Shown here in pieces: positions 8,640 to 18,027 of a DNA stretch of 64,000 nucleotides. Each line of letters starts with the position of its first letter. Within the stretch, counting starts at the first letter, position 1. This DNA is from Syntrophobacter fumaroxidans MPOB (lineage in GTDB: Bacteria; Desulfobacterota; Syntrophobacteria; Syntrophobacterales; Syntrophobacteraceae), in contig NC_008554.1 of NCBI RefSeq assembly GCF_000014965.1, positions 3,088,001-3,152,000 on the forward strand. The letters run 5' to 3'. Below the pieces are notes generated by a model. It saw only the letters and a list, made by a program, of their open reading frames with translations. It was not told the origin of the DNA and ran no database searches. The position numbers were made by a program, and so were the translations under genes.

Positions 8640-9179
8640 CTACTTCGGGAATCGCCCTTTCTTCTCTTCACGCATTTCCACCCGCTTCTGGACATAGATC
8701 GGCAGCAGGTTCCACGCCCTGGTGCCGTCGAGGGGCGGAAACGGAATGAGATTGAATCCCATCAGGATCACGTTGAAGTACGCGAACACGAACAACAGGG
8801 CATTCAGAACGGGGAAGGGAGACATCCCCATCACCACCAGCAGGAGCATCACGGGCAGAAACAGGGAGAACTGCGCCACGACTCCGCCCCAGACGACGAT
8901 CGCCTCCTCATACTCGTCATTCGGTGTTTCGTAGGAACATACTCCGAACATGGGGAACAGCTCGATTTGTTCCACTTCGTATCCGAACCGCCTGGCAAAG
9001 AAGGCGTGACCGTACTCATGAAGCAACAGAAGAAAAAGCACCCCCAGGACGAAAAAAATCATCTGAATGCCGAGCAGCACCGAGGACAGGGCCAAAAGGA
9101 TGCTGAAGAGCGCCGTCGACCAGTGAATGTAGACGGGAATCCCCCAGAAGCTCCAAATCTTGTAGAATTCACTATACAT
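8640..9179 (-). CDS. site-2 protease family (M50) intramembrane metallopeptidase
   Basis: A 179-residue, strongly hydrophobic protein. HEYGH (residues about 54-58) is the zinc-binding HExxH of M50 proteases, placed inside a transmembrane segment. A later NLIPFPPLDGTRAW supplies the conserved NxxPxxxLDG motif with the third zinc ligand. About five membrane segments are visible. The N-terminus resembles the SpoIVFB-like group without PDZ domain. Such enzymes cut membrane-bound regulators or signal remnants; the substrate is unknown. Nothing nearby looks like an anti-sigma factor. Confidence 0.85.
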   Translation of the reverse strand: MYSEFYKIWSFWGIPVYIHWSTALFSILLALSSVLLGIQMIFFVLGVLFLLLLHEYGHAFFARRFGYEVEQIELFPMFGVCSYETPNDEYEEAIVVWGGVVAQFSLFLPVMLLLVVMGMSPFPVLNALLFVFAYFNVILMGFNLIPFPPLDGTRAWNLLPIYVQKRVEMREEKKGRFPK

Positions 9180-9486
9180 CGCCGAAAGCCTCCTTCATCG
9201 TCATTCTTTCGCCCTCATGACCCGACAGGCATTACATTATAAGGCGTTGCCCGGCAGGAAACGGGAACCGTGCCTGGACGCCGTACCTCGACATGACGCC
9301 CGGGGCGGCCTTGACGAGACGACTCTGAACGCCTCCCCGAGCATATCCGTCTCAAGCTTATTATCGGGAATTTTGACGATATCGGTAAATTCAGCAACGA
9401 CGCGTTCCGGAAGGGCATCCCCGGGCCTCGTTTGCCGGAAGTCCCCGGTTTTGCGCCACGGGTTCCGTCGGGCTGATGGGAAGGAT

Positions 9487-9519
9487 AAATAGGTCCTATA
9501 GGACTTATAAGACCTATAA
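9487..9519. repeat. 9-bp-period AT-rich repeat, copy 1
   Basis: Read on the minus strand the segment is TATAGGTCT, TATAAGTCC, TATAGGACC, TAT: three 9-base units. It lies in the 520-base gene-free stretch between the M50 protease and the tRNA methyltransferase genes (9180-9697), where I see no other feature apart from a stem-loop near 9660. A related copy is at 52576-52613. Translated, it gives Tyr-Lys/Arg-Ser-type triplets, so it creates spurious ORFs. Confidence 0.7.
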
Positions 9520-9659
9520 AAACCATGGGACTGATTAAAGCCCGTGCAAATCTTGCGCTTTGTTCCGCTCAAGAGGTATGCTCCCGGGCCGGAAGACAAC
9601 CGGCGCAACCGCCGGCAAAGACCATTGCGGCCGGGATGCGGAGCAATCGAGACCATAGC

Positions 9660-9687
9660 CGTCCCGCCCGGCGGATCGGGCGGGACG
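9660..9687 (-). terminator. strong GC stem-loop after trmI
   Basis: CGTCCCGCCC at 9660-9669 and GGGCGGGACG at 9678-9687 make a perfect 10-bp stem, ten bases past the stop of the methyltransferase gene. No T-run follows on either strand, so it may act as a 3'-end-stabilising or rho-assisted element. Confidence 0.5.
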
Positions 9688-9697
9688 AAGCCGGGAT

Positions 9698-10489
9698 TCA
9701 GTCCTGATACGAGACTCCGGCGGGGGTTTTCTTGGCGATGGTAATGAAACCGGTGTGCGCGACCATCCGGTCGAAGGGGCGGGCGCGAAGCTCGTCGATT
9801 TTCCAGTCTCTTTTGAGCAGCTCGAAAGTGGAGATATTCGCAAAGCCGTTGGCCTTGAGTTCCCGGAACATCAACTGGACCTGGCCGATGTTCGGGCTGA
9901 GACTCACCAGGATAGCACCATACCTCATCATGGCGCCCACGGATCGAATGGCGTGCCATGGTTCGGGAAGATCCAGGAATACACGGTCGGCTTTGACGTT
10001 CATGCAAAAATCCTGGATGTCCGCAACGACGATTTCATGATTGTCGGGACGACCGTCGAAGAACTGATGTACGTTTCGTCTTGCGGCCAGAGCGAATTCC
10101 GGGCGCTTCTCCACGGAGATGAGCTTTCCGCGTCCGCCCATGGCTCTGAGCAGAGCGAGAGTGAGCGCTCCCGACCCGATGCCCGATTCCACGATGACGT
10201 TCTCCGGCTGGATATCCCCATAGAAAACAATGGCGCTGAGGTCCTTGGGATAGATGATCTGGGTCTGCCGTTCCATGGAGAAGATGTAGTCCTCGAGGGT
10301 CGGCCGGAAGAGGAAAACCTTGGCTTCCTTGTTGGTCTCCAGGAAATCGCCTTCCTCCCTGCCCACGATATCGGGCAGCTGGATAGTACCCAGGTGAGAG
10401 GAGTAAGGGCCTTCCCCGATCTTGACCAGCCATTTCTTCCCTCTCTGGGAAATCAACAGCACCCATTCACCCATCCGGAATTTGCCCAT
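9698..10489 (-). CDS. trmI: tRNA (adenine-N1)-methyltransferase, TrmI/Trm61 type
   Basis: About 263 residues. The short N-terminal beta domain is followed by the Rossmann AdoMet domain with VIVESGIGSGALTLALLRAMG as motif I, an acidic LISVEKR as motif II and DRVFLDLPEPW as the catalytic/motif IV region; DLPEPW is very typical of m1A58 tRNA methyltransferases. ATG at 10489 is preferred over the upstream-extended frame because GGAGAGGAG lies about 11 bases upstream and the first residues (MGKFRMGEWVLL) match where the family begins. It modifies A58 in the T-loop of tRNAs. Confidence 0.85.
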   Translation of the reverse strand: MGKFRMGEWVLLISQRGKKWLVKIGEGPYSSHLGTIQLPDIVGREEGDFLETNKEAKVFLFRPTLEDYIFSMERQTQIIYPKDLSAIVFYGDIQPENVIVESGIGSGALTLALLRAMGGRGKLISVEKRPEFALAARRNVHQFFDGRPDNHEIVVADIQDFCMNVKADRVFLDLPEPWHAIRSVGAMMRYGAILVSLSPNIGQVQLMFRELKANGFANISTFELLKRDWKIDELRARPFDRMVAHTGFITIAKKTPAGVSYQD

Positions 10490-10832
10490 GGCCGTCGATG
10501 TCTCCTCTCCGTCGTCGCCCCTTGAAATGCCGCCGGGTCGTCCGGCCGGATGCCGGCGCCCCGGGAACCTCCCATTACGGCAAGTCAAGCGCGAGGTGGG
10601 TTGAACCATAGAGAACCGGCCCCTGTTCGTCAAACGGTTTTTGGCCGATTTGGATTTGATTTATGCCCGGATCCACACTATTAGTCACCATTGACGGTTT
10701 ATTGAAATCGGGTGGGGATAGCTTTTTTCGTCATCGCTTCGAAGAGGCATGAGCCGAGGAAAGACAAAGGCGCATGGAAACCTTTCAGAGCGGGGAGCCG
10801 ACGGAAGTCGATTCCCGGGGAGGCCGAAGCTC

Positions 10833-11894
10833 ATGATCCATCATCCCGAAACGGTTCGCTCCATTGTCATCCATGTTTGTCGAGCGCTCACCCTGGCGCT
10901 GCTCCCGTGCTTGCTCACTCTGGCGGGGATCTCGGCGGATTCTCATGCGGCGCCGCTCAAGGTCGTGGTCCTCACCGACGCGGCCGGGCTGGGGGACAGG
11001 AGCTTCAACGACATGTGCTGGCAAGGGATCCTGAAAGCCCGGCGGGATTTTGGGATCAATCCGCAGTTCGTGCAGTCGCGGGAGCAGGCGGACTATGTTT
11101 CCAACATCACCATGGCGGCTCGCAACGCCGATATCGTGGTGACCCTGGGATACCTTTTCACCGACGCGACGCGAAAGGTTGCGTCGCATTTCCCCAATAC
11201 GCGTTTCGTCCATATCGAAGGGGACATTGCAACGGCCAACGTGGCTTCCTTCGATTTCAAATCCGAGGAAGGAGGCTTCCTGGCCGGACTGGTGGCGGGG
11301 CTCTTCACCAGGGCCGGGAAGGTGGGGGTGGTTTCGGGCATGGATATTCCCCCGGTTGAAGCCTATGTCAGCGGGTTTCGCGCCGGCGTGAAAACTGCGG
11401 AAAAGTTCGGGAAGAAGCCCGTGGAAGTCATTGCCGTGTCCGCGGGATCGTTCAACGATCCGGTGAAGGGAAAGGCGCTCGCGCGGACGCTGATCGACAA
11501 AGGCGTCGACGTGATCTTCCGGGCCGCGGGAAACACCGGGGTCGGAGTGCTGGAAGCAATCAAGGGCGGCAAGGACGTGTACCTCATCGCCGATGATCTC
11601 GACGTGGACGCGGAGCTTCCGGGGAGAATCCTCACGAGCACGCTCAAACGAATGGACGTCGCGGTCTACACTGCGATCCGCGACATCGTGCAGAACCGTT
11701 TCGTGCCCGGACACCGCCGGCTCGGAGCACCCGACGGAGCTGTCGATATCACCGACATGAAGTATTCCCGGCAGCTCTTTGCCGCCGCGGGCCTTGAAGC
11801 CATTGCCAAAGCCCGCGAACTGCTGCGGCAGGGAAAGGTCGCCGTCCCTGCCCGCAGTGCCGAGGTCGAAGCATTTCAGGCCCCCGAGCTTTGA
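10833..11894 (+). CDS. BMP-family substrate-binding protein of a nucleoside ABC importer
   Basis: About 353 residues with a cleavable signal peptide (hydrophobic core around residues 14-34, Ala-rich cleavage region SHAAP). The mature part is a basic-membrane-protein (BMP/Med, PnrA-like) periplasmic-binding fold, with LTDAAGLGDRSFND near the start, a clear family hallmark. ATG at 10833 is chosen because GGGGAGG lies 9 bases upstream and it gives a normal signal peptide. There is no lipobox, so it is probably soluble periplasmic. It is the first gene of a four-gene operon with the ATPase and two permeases. PnrA-like proteins bind purine nucleosides, the likely substrate class. Confidence 0.88.
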   Translation: MIHHPETVRSIVIHVCRALTLALLPCLLTLAGISADSHAAPLKVVVLTDAAGLGDRSFNDMCWQGILKARRDFGINPQFVQSREQADYVSNITMAARNADIVVTLGYLFTDATRKVASHFPNTRFVHIEGDIATANVASFDFKSEEGGFLAGLVAGLFTRAGKVGVVSGMDIPPVEAYVSGFRAGVKTAEKFGKKPVEVIAVSAGSFNDPVKGKALARTLIDKGVDVIFRAAGNTGVGVLEAIKGGKDVYLIADDLDVDAELPGRILTSTLKRMDVAVYTAIRDIVQNRFVPGHRRLGAPDGAVDITDMKYSRQLFAAAGLEAIAKARELLRQGKVAVPARSAEVEAFQAPEL

Positions 11895-11914
11895 TCCCGA
11901 AGCCCTTGCACAGC

Positions 11915-13513
11915 ATGAAATTCACATCGAATGCCATGCAAAACGAACTGACCGGCAAACCCGTCGTGGAGATGCGCAACATCTCGAAGCGCTTCGGTTC
12001 CCTCAGGGCAAACCGCGAGGTCTCCCTTGCCGTCGCGGGCGGGGAGATCCACGCCCTCGTGGGAGAAAACGGCGCCGGCAAATCGACGCTCATGAAGATC
12101 CTCTACGGGCACTTCCCGCCCGATTCAGGCACCATCCGTCTGAACGGAGAGCCGGTTCGCTTCCGGCACCCGCGGGAAGCTCTCAAGGCCGGCATCGGGA
12201 TGGTACACCAGCAGCTCCTGATCTTCCCCCAGCTGACTGCGCTCGAAAACGTGATCGTCGGCAACGAACCGGTGCACAGAGGGTTCATCGACCGACGACG
12301 GGCACTGGAGAAGGTGGCGGAGATCGCAGCCCGATTCGGCTTCAACCTTCCCATGAACACGAATGCCTGGCAGCTGTCCTTTGCCTTCCGCCAGCAGATC
12401 GAGTTGCTGCGAGCGCTCTATCGCGGATCGAAAGTGCTGATTCTCGATGAACCCACGAGCCTGCTCGCGCCCTTCGAAGTCGACCGATTCCTCGATCTGT
12501 TGATCGCCCTGCGCCGGACCGGCCACACGATCGTCCTGATCAGCCACCGGCTGCGGGAAGTCTTTGCCGCGGCGGACCGAGTCTCCGTGCTGCGCCGTGG
12601 AAAGCTGATCCGCACCGAGTCCATCGCCGCTATTTCCAGGGAGGAAGTGGCCGACCTGATCGTTCATGGCGAGAGCCGGAGCACGGTCGAGCCGCAATCG
12701 CGATTCGTCGTTGCGGAAGTCTCCGTTCCCTCCGTCCGGACCGAAAGCCCGAAGGACCTTCTCGTGTTGGACAATCTCACGGCGGACCCGTCCGGAAACG
12801 ATATCGGGCTCGAATCCTTTTCGCTCCGAATCGCCGCGGGAGAAATCGTCGGCCTGGGAGGAGTGGTGGGAAACGGATTGAGCACCCTTGCGCGCGCCAT
12901 ATTCGGTATGGCCGCAATACGCGGCGGGACCGTTCATTTCGACGGCCGGGATTTCACGGCTCTTTCGATCAGGGATCGCATGGATGCGGGCATCCGCCGG
13001 CTGCCGTCGAACCCGATGGAAGAGGCGCTTCTGCCCGAGTGCTCACTGGTCGACAACTTCTTGCTGGGATCGCAACGCAGCCCCGCTTTCCAGCGCTGCG
13101 GACTGCTCCGCAAAGAAGCCGCGGCCGTTTACGCCGCGCGGCAACTGGAAATTCAGAAAGTGCGGTACGAGAAGGTTTCCCGGCCGGTTTCCAGCCTGTC
13201 CGGCGGAAACCAGCAGAAAGTCGCCCTGGCCAGGGTGCTGGCCGGTCCCGTGCGGTTCGTGGTGCTCGAGCAGCCCGGTCGCGGGTTGGATTTGAAGGCC
13301 CGGGTGGAGCTCGGCCGGCGAGTGCGCGCGCTCAACCGGGAGGGGGTCGGTTTTCTGGTGATTTCGCATGATTCGGAGGAGTTGCTCGCCTTGTGCGACC
13401 GGGTCGGGATCGTGTATCGAGGCCGCCTGGCAGGGATCACAACGATCGGAGAAGCATCCCCGGAGTTGCTCGCAAGGTGGATGCTCGGGGTGAAGAACGG
13501 GGAACATGACTGA
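11915..13513 (+). CDS. ABC importer ATPase with two nucleotide-binding domains
   Basis: About 532 residues with tandem ABC domains, the arrangement of sugar/nucleoside importers (RbsA/YufO). Domain 1 has Walker A GENGAGKSTL and Walker B LILDEPTS but a degenerate signature (WQLSFAFRQQIE). Domain 2 lacks a normal Walker A (GGVVGNGLS at that place), has a good signature LSGGNQQK and a Walker B-like VVLEQPGRGLD with Gln after Glu. Such asymmetry is normal in the family. The start is uncertain: a TTG at 11891 overlaps the previous stop, and ATGs at 11915 and 11936 are also in frame; none has a strong ribosome-binding site. Confidence 0.9.
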   Translation: MKFTSNAMQNELTGKPVVEMRNISKRFGSLRANREVSLAVAGGEIHALVGENGAGKSTLMKILYGHFPPDSGTIRLNGEPVRFRHPREALKAGIGMVHQQLLIFPQLTALENVIVGNEPVHRGFIDRRRALEKVAEIAARFGFNLPMNTNAWQLSFAFRQQIELLRALYRGSKVLILDEPTSLLAPFEVDRFLDLLIALRRTGHTIVLISHRLREVFAAADRVSVLRRGKLIRTESIAAISREEVADLIVHGESRSTVEPQSRFVVAEVSVPSVRTESPKDLLVLDNLTADPSGNDIGLESFSLRIAAGEIVGLGGVVGNGLSTLARAIFGMAAIRGGTVHFDGRDFTALSIRDRMDAGIRRLPSNPMEEALLPECSLVDNFLLGSQRSPAFQRCGLLRKEAAAVYAARQLEIQKVRYEKVSRPVSSLSGGNQQKVALARVLAGPVRFVVLEQPGRGLDLKARVELGRRVRALNREGVGFLVISHDSEELLALCDRVGIVYRGRLAGITTIGEASPELLARWMLGVKNGEHD

Positions 13514-13516
13514 ACG

Positions 13517-14677
13517 ATGAAACGGAACATGGCGGCAGATTCACCTCGCGCCGGGGCTTCCGGTGGAGATCGAGCCTGGAGCCGGCTGCTCGAATCGATT
13601 TCGGGCCCGCTGGTGGCCTGCGCGGCCGCGCTGCCGGTCTGCGTGGTCATCTCCCTGTCGGCCGGAGCCGGCCCCTTCGACCTCATTGCGGGGCTCTGGA
13701 CAGGCGCGTGGGGAAGCGCCGACGCCTTGGCAACCACCCTGGGAAAGCTTACGCCCCTGCTGCTCACCGGCCTGGCCGTGTCGATGGCATATCAGGCGAG
13801 GCTTCTCAACATCGGCTGCGAAGGACAGCTCATGCTCGGCGCCCTCGCCTCGGCCGCGTTCGCCGCCTCCGCAAAATCACTGCCGGCTTCATTGCTCGCG
13901 CCGCTCACCCTCATCGCGGGCGCCGTCATCGGAGCGGCCTGGGCCTATCCGGCCGTTTGGCTGAAGCAGAAGCGAGGCGTGCACGAGGTGATCACCACGA
14001 TCTTCATGAACACCATCGCCATCCACCTGTGTGAAATTCTGGTCCTGGGTCCCCTCGGAGACGGCACGGCCATCGGTCGCACCCGCGAGATCGGAGACGG
14101 GGCCGTCTGGCCGCCCGTCTGGCAATACGGAGCCATGGGTCTGACCATTGCGCCTTTTTTTGCGGTCGTCCTGGGTTTCCTGGCCCACTTCTGGCTTTCC
14201 GGAACACCCTGGGGATTCGAAGTCAAGGCGGCGGGATGCAACCCGGAATCGGCCCGGGCCGCCGGTATCGAGGTAGAACGATGGCAAAAACGCATGTTCC
14301 TGTTGAGCGGCGCGCTGGCCGGATTGGCCGGAGCGCTCGAAGTGGTCGCCGTCCATCACCGCTTCTACCGGGCGTTCTCTCCGGGTTACGGTTTCGACGG
14401 CATAACGGCCGCATTCCTGGCCAATGCGGCTCCGGGATGGGTATGGTTGAGCGGTCTGCTGCTCGCCGGTCTGAGAGCGGCGGACAAATGGCTTCAGCTC
14501 GCCGTGGGCATTTCGCCGAGCTCAATCTACATCATCCAGGCCTGCCTGCTGCTGTCCGTGGCCGGACAGCCCGGTATCCGGGACGGGTTGGGCAGACTGG
14601 TTTCGAACCTTCGGGCAGGGGGACGCATGCCACTCGGTGAGCACGCCCGGACAGGCGAGCCGGAGTCACGGCCGTGA
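13517..14677 (+). CDS. nucleoside ABC importer permease 1 (BPD_transp_2, YufP-like)
   Basis: A 386-residue polytopic membrane protein with about eight to nine hydrophobic segments after a short cytoplasmic N-terminus. It contains NIGCEGQLMLGALAS, the conserved loop of branched-chain/nucleoside permeases, and VKAAGCNPESARAAGIE, the ATPase-contacting helix. It starts four bases after the ATPase gene and overlaps the second permease by four bases. With permease 2 it would form the heterodimeric channel of the importer. Confidence 0.9.
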   Translation: MKRNMAADSPRAGASGGDRAWSRLLESISGPLVACAAALPVCVVISLSAGAGPFDLIAGLWTGAWGSADALATTLGKLTPLLLTGLAVSMAYQARLLNIGCEGQLMLGALASAAFAASAKSLPASLLAPLTLIAGAVIGAAWAYPAVWLKQKRGVHEVITTIFMNTIAIHLCEILVLGPLGDGTAIGRTREIGDGAVWPPVWQYGAMGLTIAPFFAVVLGFLAHFWLSGTPWGFEVKAAGCNPESARAAGIEVERWQKRMFLLSGALAGLAGALEVVAVHHRFYRAFSPGYGFDGITAAFLANAAPGWVWLSGLLLAGLRAADKWLQLAVGISPSSIYIIQACLLLSVAGQPGIRDGLGRLVSNLRAGGRMPLGEHARTGEPESRP

Positions 14678-15591
14678 CCACTTTGCTGAACCTCTTTCTG
14701 CTTGCCCTGGCAAAATCCACGCCTCTGTTGCTGGCGAGTTTCGGGGGACTGCTCTCGGAGCTTTCCGGCGTGATCAACTTCGCCATCGAGGGCATGATGC
14801 TGGTGGGAGCGTTTGGAGCGATCTGGACGGTGTGGGCAACGGGCTCGCCTTGGCTCGGCCTGCTCGGCGGCGGATTCGGCGGTCTCGTCATCGGCTTCCT
14901 CCACGCCGTCGTCAGCCTGAAACTCAAAGCGAACCAGATCGTCAGCTCCATTGCGCTCAATCTCCTCGCGGCAGGAATCACCGGTACTCTTCTCAACCAG
15001 GTTTTCAACGTCTACGGAACATCCCCGGCAGTACCCAAGCTCCCCGGCATAGGGGAAGCGTTCTGCGGTGTGCTGGGCCTCCCGGCGAGGCCCTCTTCCT
15101 CGGTGGGGGAAGGCCTGTCCATCGTAGTGCCAATCGCCTTGGCGGCTTGCATCGTGCTTTGGGTGCTTCTGCACCGGAGCCGCTACGGGCTGCATCTGCG
15201 AGCGTGCGGCGAAAACCCGGGCGGAGCGGAAGCCGCGGGCCTGGCAGTGTGGCGTGTCAGGCTCTCCGCGCTACTGGCGGGAGGTTTCCTGGCTGGAATC
15301 GGCGGGGCCTACCTCGCCATCGGGGAACTCTCCCAGTTCGTCGAACAAATGACACAGGGTCGAGGCTACCTGGCGGTCGCAGCCGTCATCCTTGGCCGGT
15401 GGCGACCTGCGGGGGTGATGGCGGCCGCCCTGCTTTTCGGCTTCAGTGAAGCGTTTTCGGAATGGCTCGGCATTCAGTGGGTGCAAGTGCCGTCCCAGTT
15501 CTTCCTTGCCCTTCCTTACCTCCTGTGCCTGCTCGTATTGCTCCTGGGCTTGGGAAAACGGCAGCAACCTTCCGCTCTCGGCCGGTTGTAA
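14674..15591 (+). CDS. nucleoside ABC importer permease 2 (YufQ-like)
   Basis: A 305-residue membrane protein whose GTG overlaps the preceding stop (GTGA). Family hallmarks are VINFAIEGMMLVGAFGA near the N-terminus, LRACGENPGGAEAAGLAVWR as the coupling helix and GRGYLAVAAVILGRWRP near the C-terminus. It is the last gene of the operon. The convergent hemerythrin-like gene ends 38 bases downstream and no terminator hairpin is obvious between them. Confidence 0.9.
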   Translation: MTTLLNLFLLALAKSTPLLLASFGGLLSELSGVINFAIEGMMLVGAFGAIWTVWATGSPWLGLLGGGFGGLVIGFLHAVVSLKLKANQIVSSIALNLLAAGITGTLLNQVFNVYGTSPAVPKLPGIGEAFCGVLGLPARPSSSVGEGLSIVVPIALAACIVLWVLLHRSRYGLHLRACGENPGGAEAAGLAVWRVRLSALLAGGFLAGIGGAYLAIGELSQFVEQMTQGRGYLAVAAVILGRWRPAGVMAAALLFGFSEAFSEWLGIQWVQVPSQFFLALPYLLCLLVLLLGLGKRQQPSALGRL

Positions 15592-15629
15592 TCGAACCGC
15601 AGGTTCTTCCGCTCCTCGTTTGCGAGTCA

Positions 15630-16328
15630 CTACGAGGCGTCGGGTGAAAACCCGGCGAGATCGTCCATGGCGACCAGCTTTTCCAGGGCGGCCACCCGCT
15701 CGACGGTCTTCTCGAACGCCCCGTCTCCCGGCGCCTGCTGTTGTTTTTGAGTCATTCCGGCCGACAGCGCCCGGTATTGCGCGGCGGTGACCGCCGAATC
15801 CAGTGCCGGGAAGAGCACCGTGTCTTCACGGTTGGAGTGGGCCCGGTACATGCGCGCGAGCTGGCGCACCTCCGAGTTCAATTTACGGCGCGTCTCGAGT
15901 TCCTTCAAAGCCGCAGTCGAAGAGTACTCCAGGATCCGTGCCGTGATTTCGCGGCCTGCCCGGTGCTGCGCCTTCAGCACGGCGATCAGTCCGACCAGCT
16001 TGTCGTTATTGGCCAAGAGCGGGAAGATTTCTTCCTCCTCCTGTTTCTCGTGGTGCATTTGGACAAAATTCTGCACGACCTCGACCACGCCGGGAATGAC
16101 CTCGAGGGGCAATTCCATGTGCGCATCCACTCGGCGCAGGGACTCCTCGAGGATCATGAGCAGGCGGCTCAACACGCCGTGTTGGCGCATCAACCGTTCC
16201 GGCGCGGAGATGAGATCCGCGGCCCTCTTCTTCTCTTCTCCCGAGCACCCGGCGAGCAGCAGGCCGGCTCCCGCGGCGCCCGTAACGACAAGAAAATCAC
16301 GCCGTGTTTTCAGAACATCCGAAGCCAT
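15630..16328 (-). CDS. hemerythrin-like protein with Tat signal and lipobox
   Basis: A 232-residue protein. The N-terminus has a twin-arginine motif (TRRDFLV) and then LLLAGC, a lipobox, so it should be a Tat-exported lipoprotein. The rest is a four-helix hemerythrin HHE-type domain with His and Glu ligands in MRQHGVLSR, MHHEKQEEEE, KAQHRAGRE and YRAHSNREDTVLFP. It would bind a di-iron site sensing or scavenging O2 or NO at the cell envelope, useful to an anaerobe. AAGGAG lies 7 bases before the start. It is divergent from the MacAB-like operon. Confidence 0.85.
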   Translation of the reverse strand: MASDVLKTRRDFLVVTGAAGAGLLLAGCSGEEKKRAADLISAPERLMRQHGVLSRLLMILEESLRRVDAHMELPLEVIPGVVEVVQNFVQMHHEKQEEEEIFPLLANNDKLVGLIAVLKAQHRAGREITARILEYSSTAALKELETRRKLNSEVRQLARMYRAHSNREDTVLFPALDSAVTAAQYRALSAGMTQKQQQAPGDGAFEKTVERVAALEKLVAMDDLAGFSPDAS

Positions 16329-16806
16329 CCATATCTCCTTCGGGCAGGCGTTCTGCGCTCCGCCCGCATTGCAGCGTCATCGATCGCCCATCCGCCCCCG
16401 GCGCGGAGGAACCGGACATGACCGCCGGCGCCATGCGGCTGAAGAACGGATTCAATTGTGTTCCATCCTCGCGTGCCGGGCCGTCGCGGCGACGACATGG
16501 AGTCGTCCGCGGTGAGGCTGGAGGGGGGTCCCTTTTCCGGAAAACGAGCACCCGGGGCCCGAATGCCGCCTGCGGCACAAGCGTGGCTGGAGCCGTGAGC
16601 GGCGCATCTTCCGGAAGATCCGCTTTTTTGGGAACACACTCTACGGATTGATGGCAATCTGTCAAGGATTGTGCATAATGTGACTTCGACAAGGGGGAAC
16701 CTTTTTCCGCAGTGAACCGTTCACCATTTTGTTGTCTGCCCTCGACGACGCGGTCCGGGACCGCGCGCGCCGGGCACGATCAACTGCACCTCGGCTGAGC
16801 CGCGCC
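16329..16806. other. divergent intergenic region
   Basis: 478 bases between the divergent hemerythrin-like gene and the exporter operon. It must hold promoters for both. I see no convincing sigma-70 or sigma-54 box, repeat or small gene; several ORFs drawn here lack ribosome-binding sites. Confidence 0.4.
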
Positions 16807-18027
16807 ATGGATCCCGACAAGATTTCCAAACTCAAAATCAGCGAAGAACAAAAGTTCACGCCGGGGAGCGGCCGCGGACGAAAGCTGCTGTGGCCGGCCT
16901 TCGTGGTCGTCTTGATTGTCGCCGGGCTCACGCTGGCCCATCGCTCCGGGTTTCTTTCCTCCTCGGTGGAAGTGCGCGCCACTTCCGTCGGCTGGGTGTA
17001 TCCCTCCCAAGTCATCACCGAATTCAATGCCAGCGGGTACGTCGTGGCCCAGCGGAAGGCCGCGGTCGCTTCCAAGGGAACCGGGCGGCTGTCCAGCGTG
17101 GAAGTGCAGGAAGGCAGCCGCGTGAAAGACGGGGATGTGCTGGCAAGGATCGAAAACGACGACCTGGTGGCGGACTGCAACCAGGTCGCGGCACAACTGG
17201 CAGCCGCTCGGTCGGATCTCACCCGCGCCGGGATCGAGCTCGACACGGCGGCTCGCAACCATGTGCGGTTCTCCGATCTCTACGGGCGCAAGGCGGTTTC
17301 ACAGGTGGATTTTGAAAACGCCCGGGATCGGTACCTCAAAGCCAGGGCCGCCGTCGATTCGGCGAGATCGAACATCCGCGTGCTTGAAGCCGCTCTGCGC
17401 AAGGCCGAGGTCCTGGTTGAATACACCGTCATCCGGGCCCCGTTCGATGGCGTGGTGCTCACCAAGGACGCGGATGTGGGCGAAGTGGTCGCTCCATTCG
17501 GTTCCGCCACCAATGCCAAGGCGGCTGTCGTCAACATGGCGGACCTTTCTTCGCTCATGGTGGAGGCCGACGTTTCCGAGTCCTTTCTGTCCAGGGCTTC
17601 AATCGAACAGCCGTGCGAGGTCCAGCTGGATTCACTCCCGGACACGCGTTTCACGGGAAAGGTGGACACGATCGTTCCCACCGCCGACCGCACGAGGGGC
17701 ACAGTCATGGTGAAAGTGCGCTTCGACCGTCTCGATCCGCGCATCCTTCCGGAGATGAGCGCCAAGGTATCCTTTCTGTCGAGACCGCTGCCGGAAGGTG
17801 AGAGCCGTCCTTTTCTGGGGGTTCATCGGGACGCGAGCACCCGGAGGGGCGATGCGGAGGGCGTTTTTCGCATCGAGGGCGACCGCGCGGTCTGGGTGGC
17901 ACTTCCGGGCGCGGAGACCTTTGGGGATTACGTGCTGCCCGGATCGGCCATGAAAAACGGCGAGCGTGTCGTGCTCAAGCCCCCTCAGGAATTGAAATCC
18001 GGCGACAAGATAAAGGTTGCGGACTGA
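16807..18027 (+). CDS. membrane fusion protein of a MacAB-like exporter
   Basis: About 406 residues. A cytoplasmic N-terminus of about 25 residues precedes one membrane helix (about residues 27-45), then the HlyD/MacA layout: barrel-sandwich half (VVAQRKAAVASKGTGRLSSV), a coiled-coil hairpin (residues about 120-220), the second lipoyl half (YTVIRAPFDGVVLTKDADVG) and a beta-barrel domain. ATG at 16807 is picked because the 26 residues encoded upstream are arginine-rich and non-conserved; no strong ribosome-binding site supports either start. Its stop overlaps the ATPase start (TGATG). It would link the inner-membrane ABC pump to an outer-membrane channel. Confidence 0.87.
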   Translation: MDPDKISKLKISEEQKFTPGSGRGRKLLWPAFVVVLIVAGLTLAHRSGFLSSSVEVRATSVGWVYPSQVITEFNASGYVVAQRKAAVASKGTGRLSSVEVQEGSRVKDGDVLARIENDDLVADCNQVAAQLAAARSDLTRAGIELDTAARNHVRFSDLYGRKAVSQVDFENARDRYLKARAAVDSARSNIRVLEAALRKAEVLVEYTVIRAPFDGVVLTKDADVGEVVAPFGSATNAKAAVVNMADLSSLMVEADVSESFLSRASIEQPCEVQLDSLPDTRFTGKVDTIVPTADRTRGTVMVKVRFDRLDPRILPEMSAKVSFLSRPLPEGESRPFLGVHRDASTRRGDAEGVFRIEGDRAVWVALPGAETFGDYVLPGSAMKNGERVVLKPPQELKSGDKIKVAD

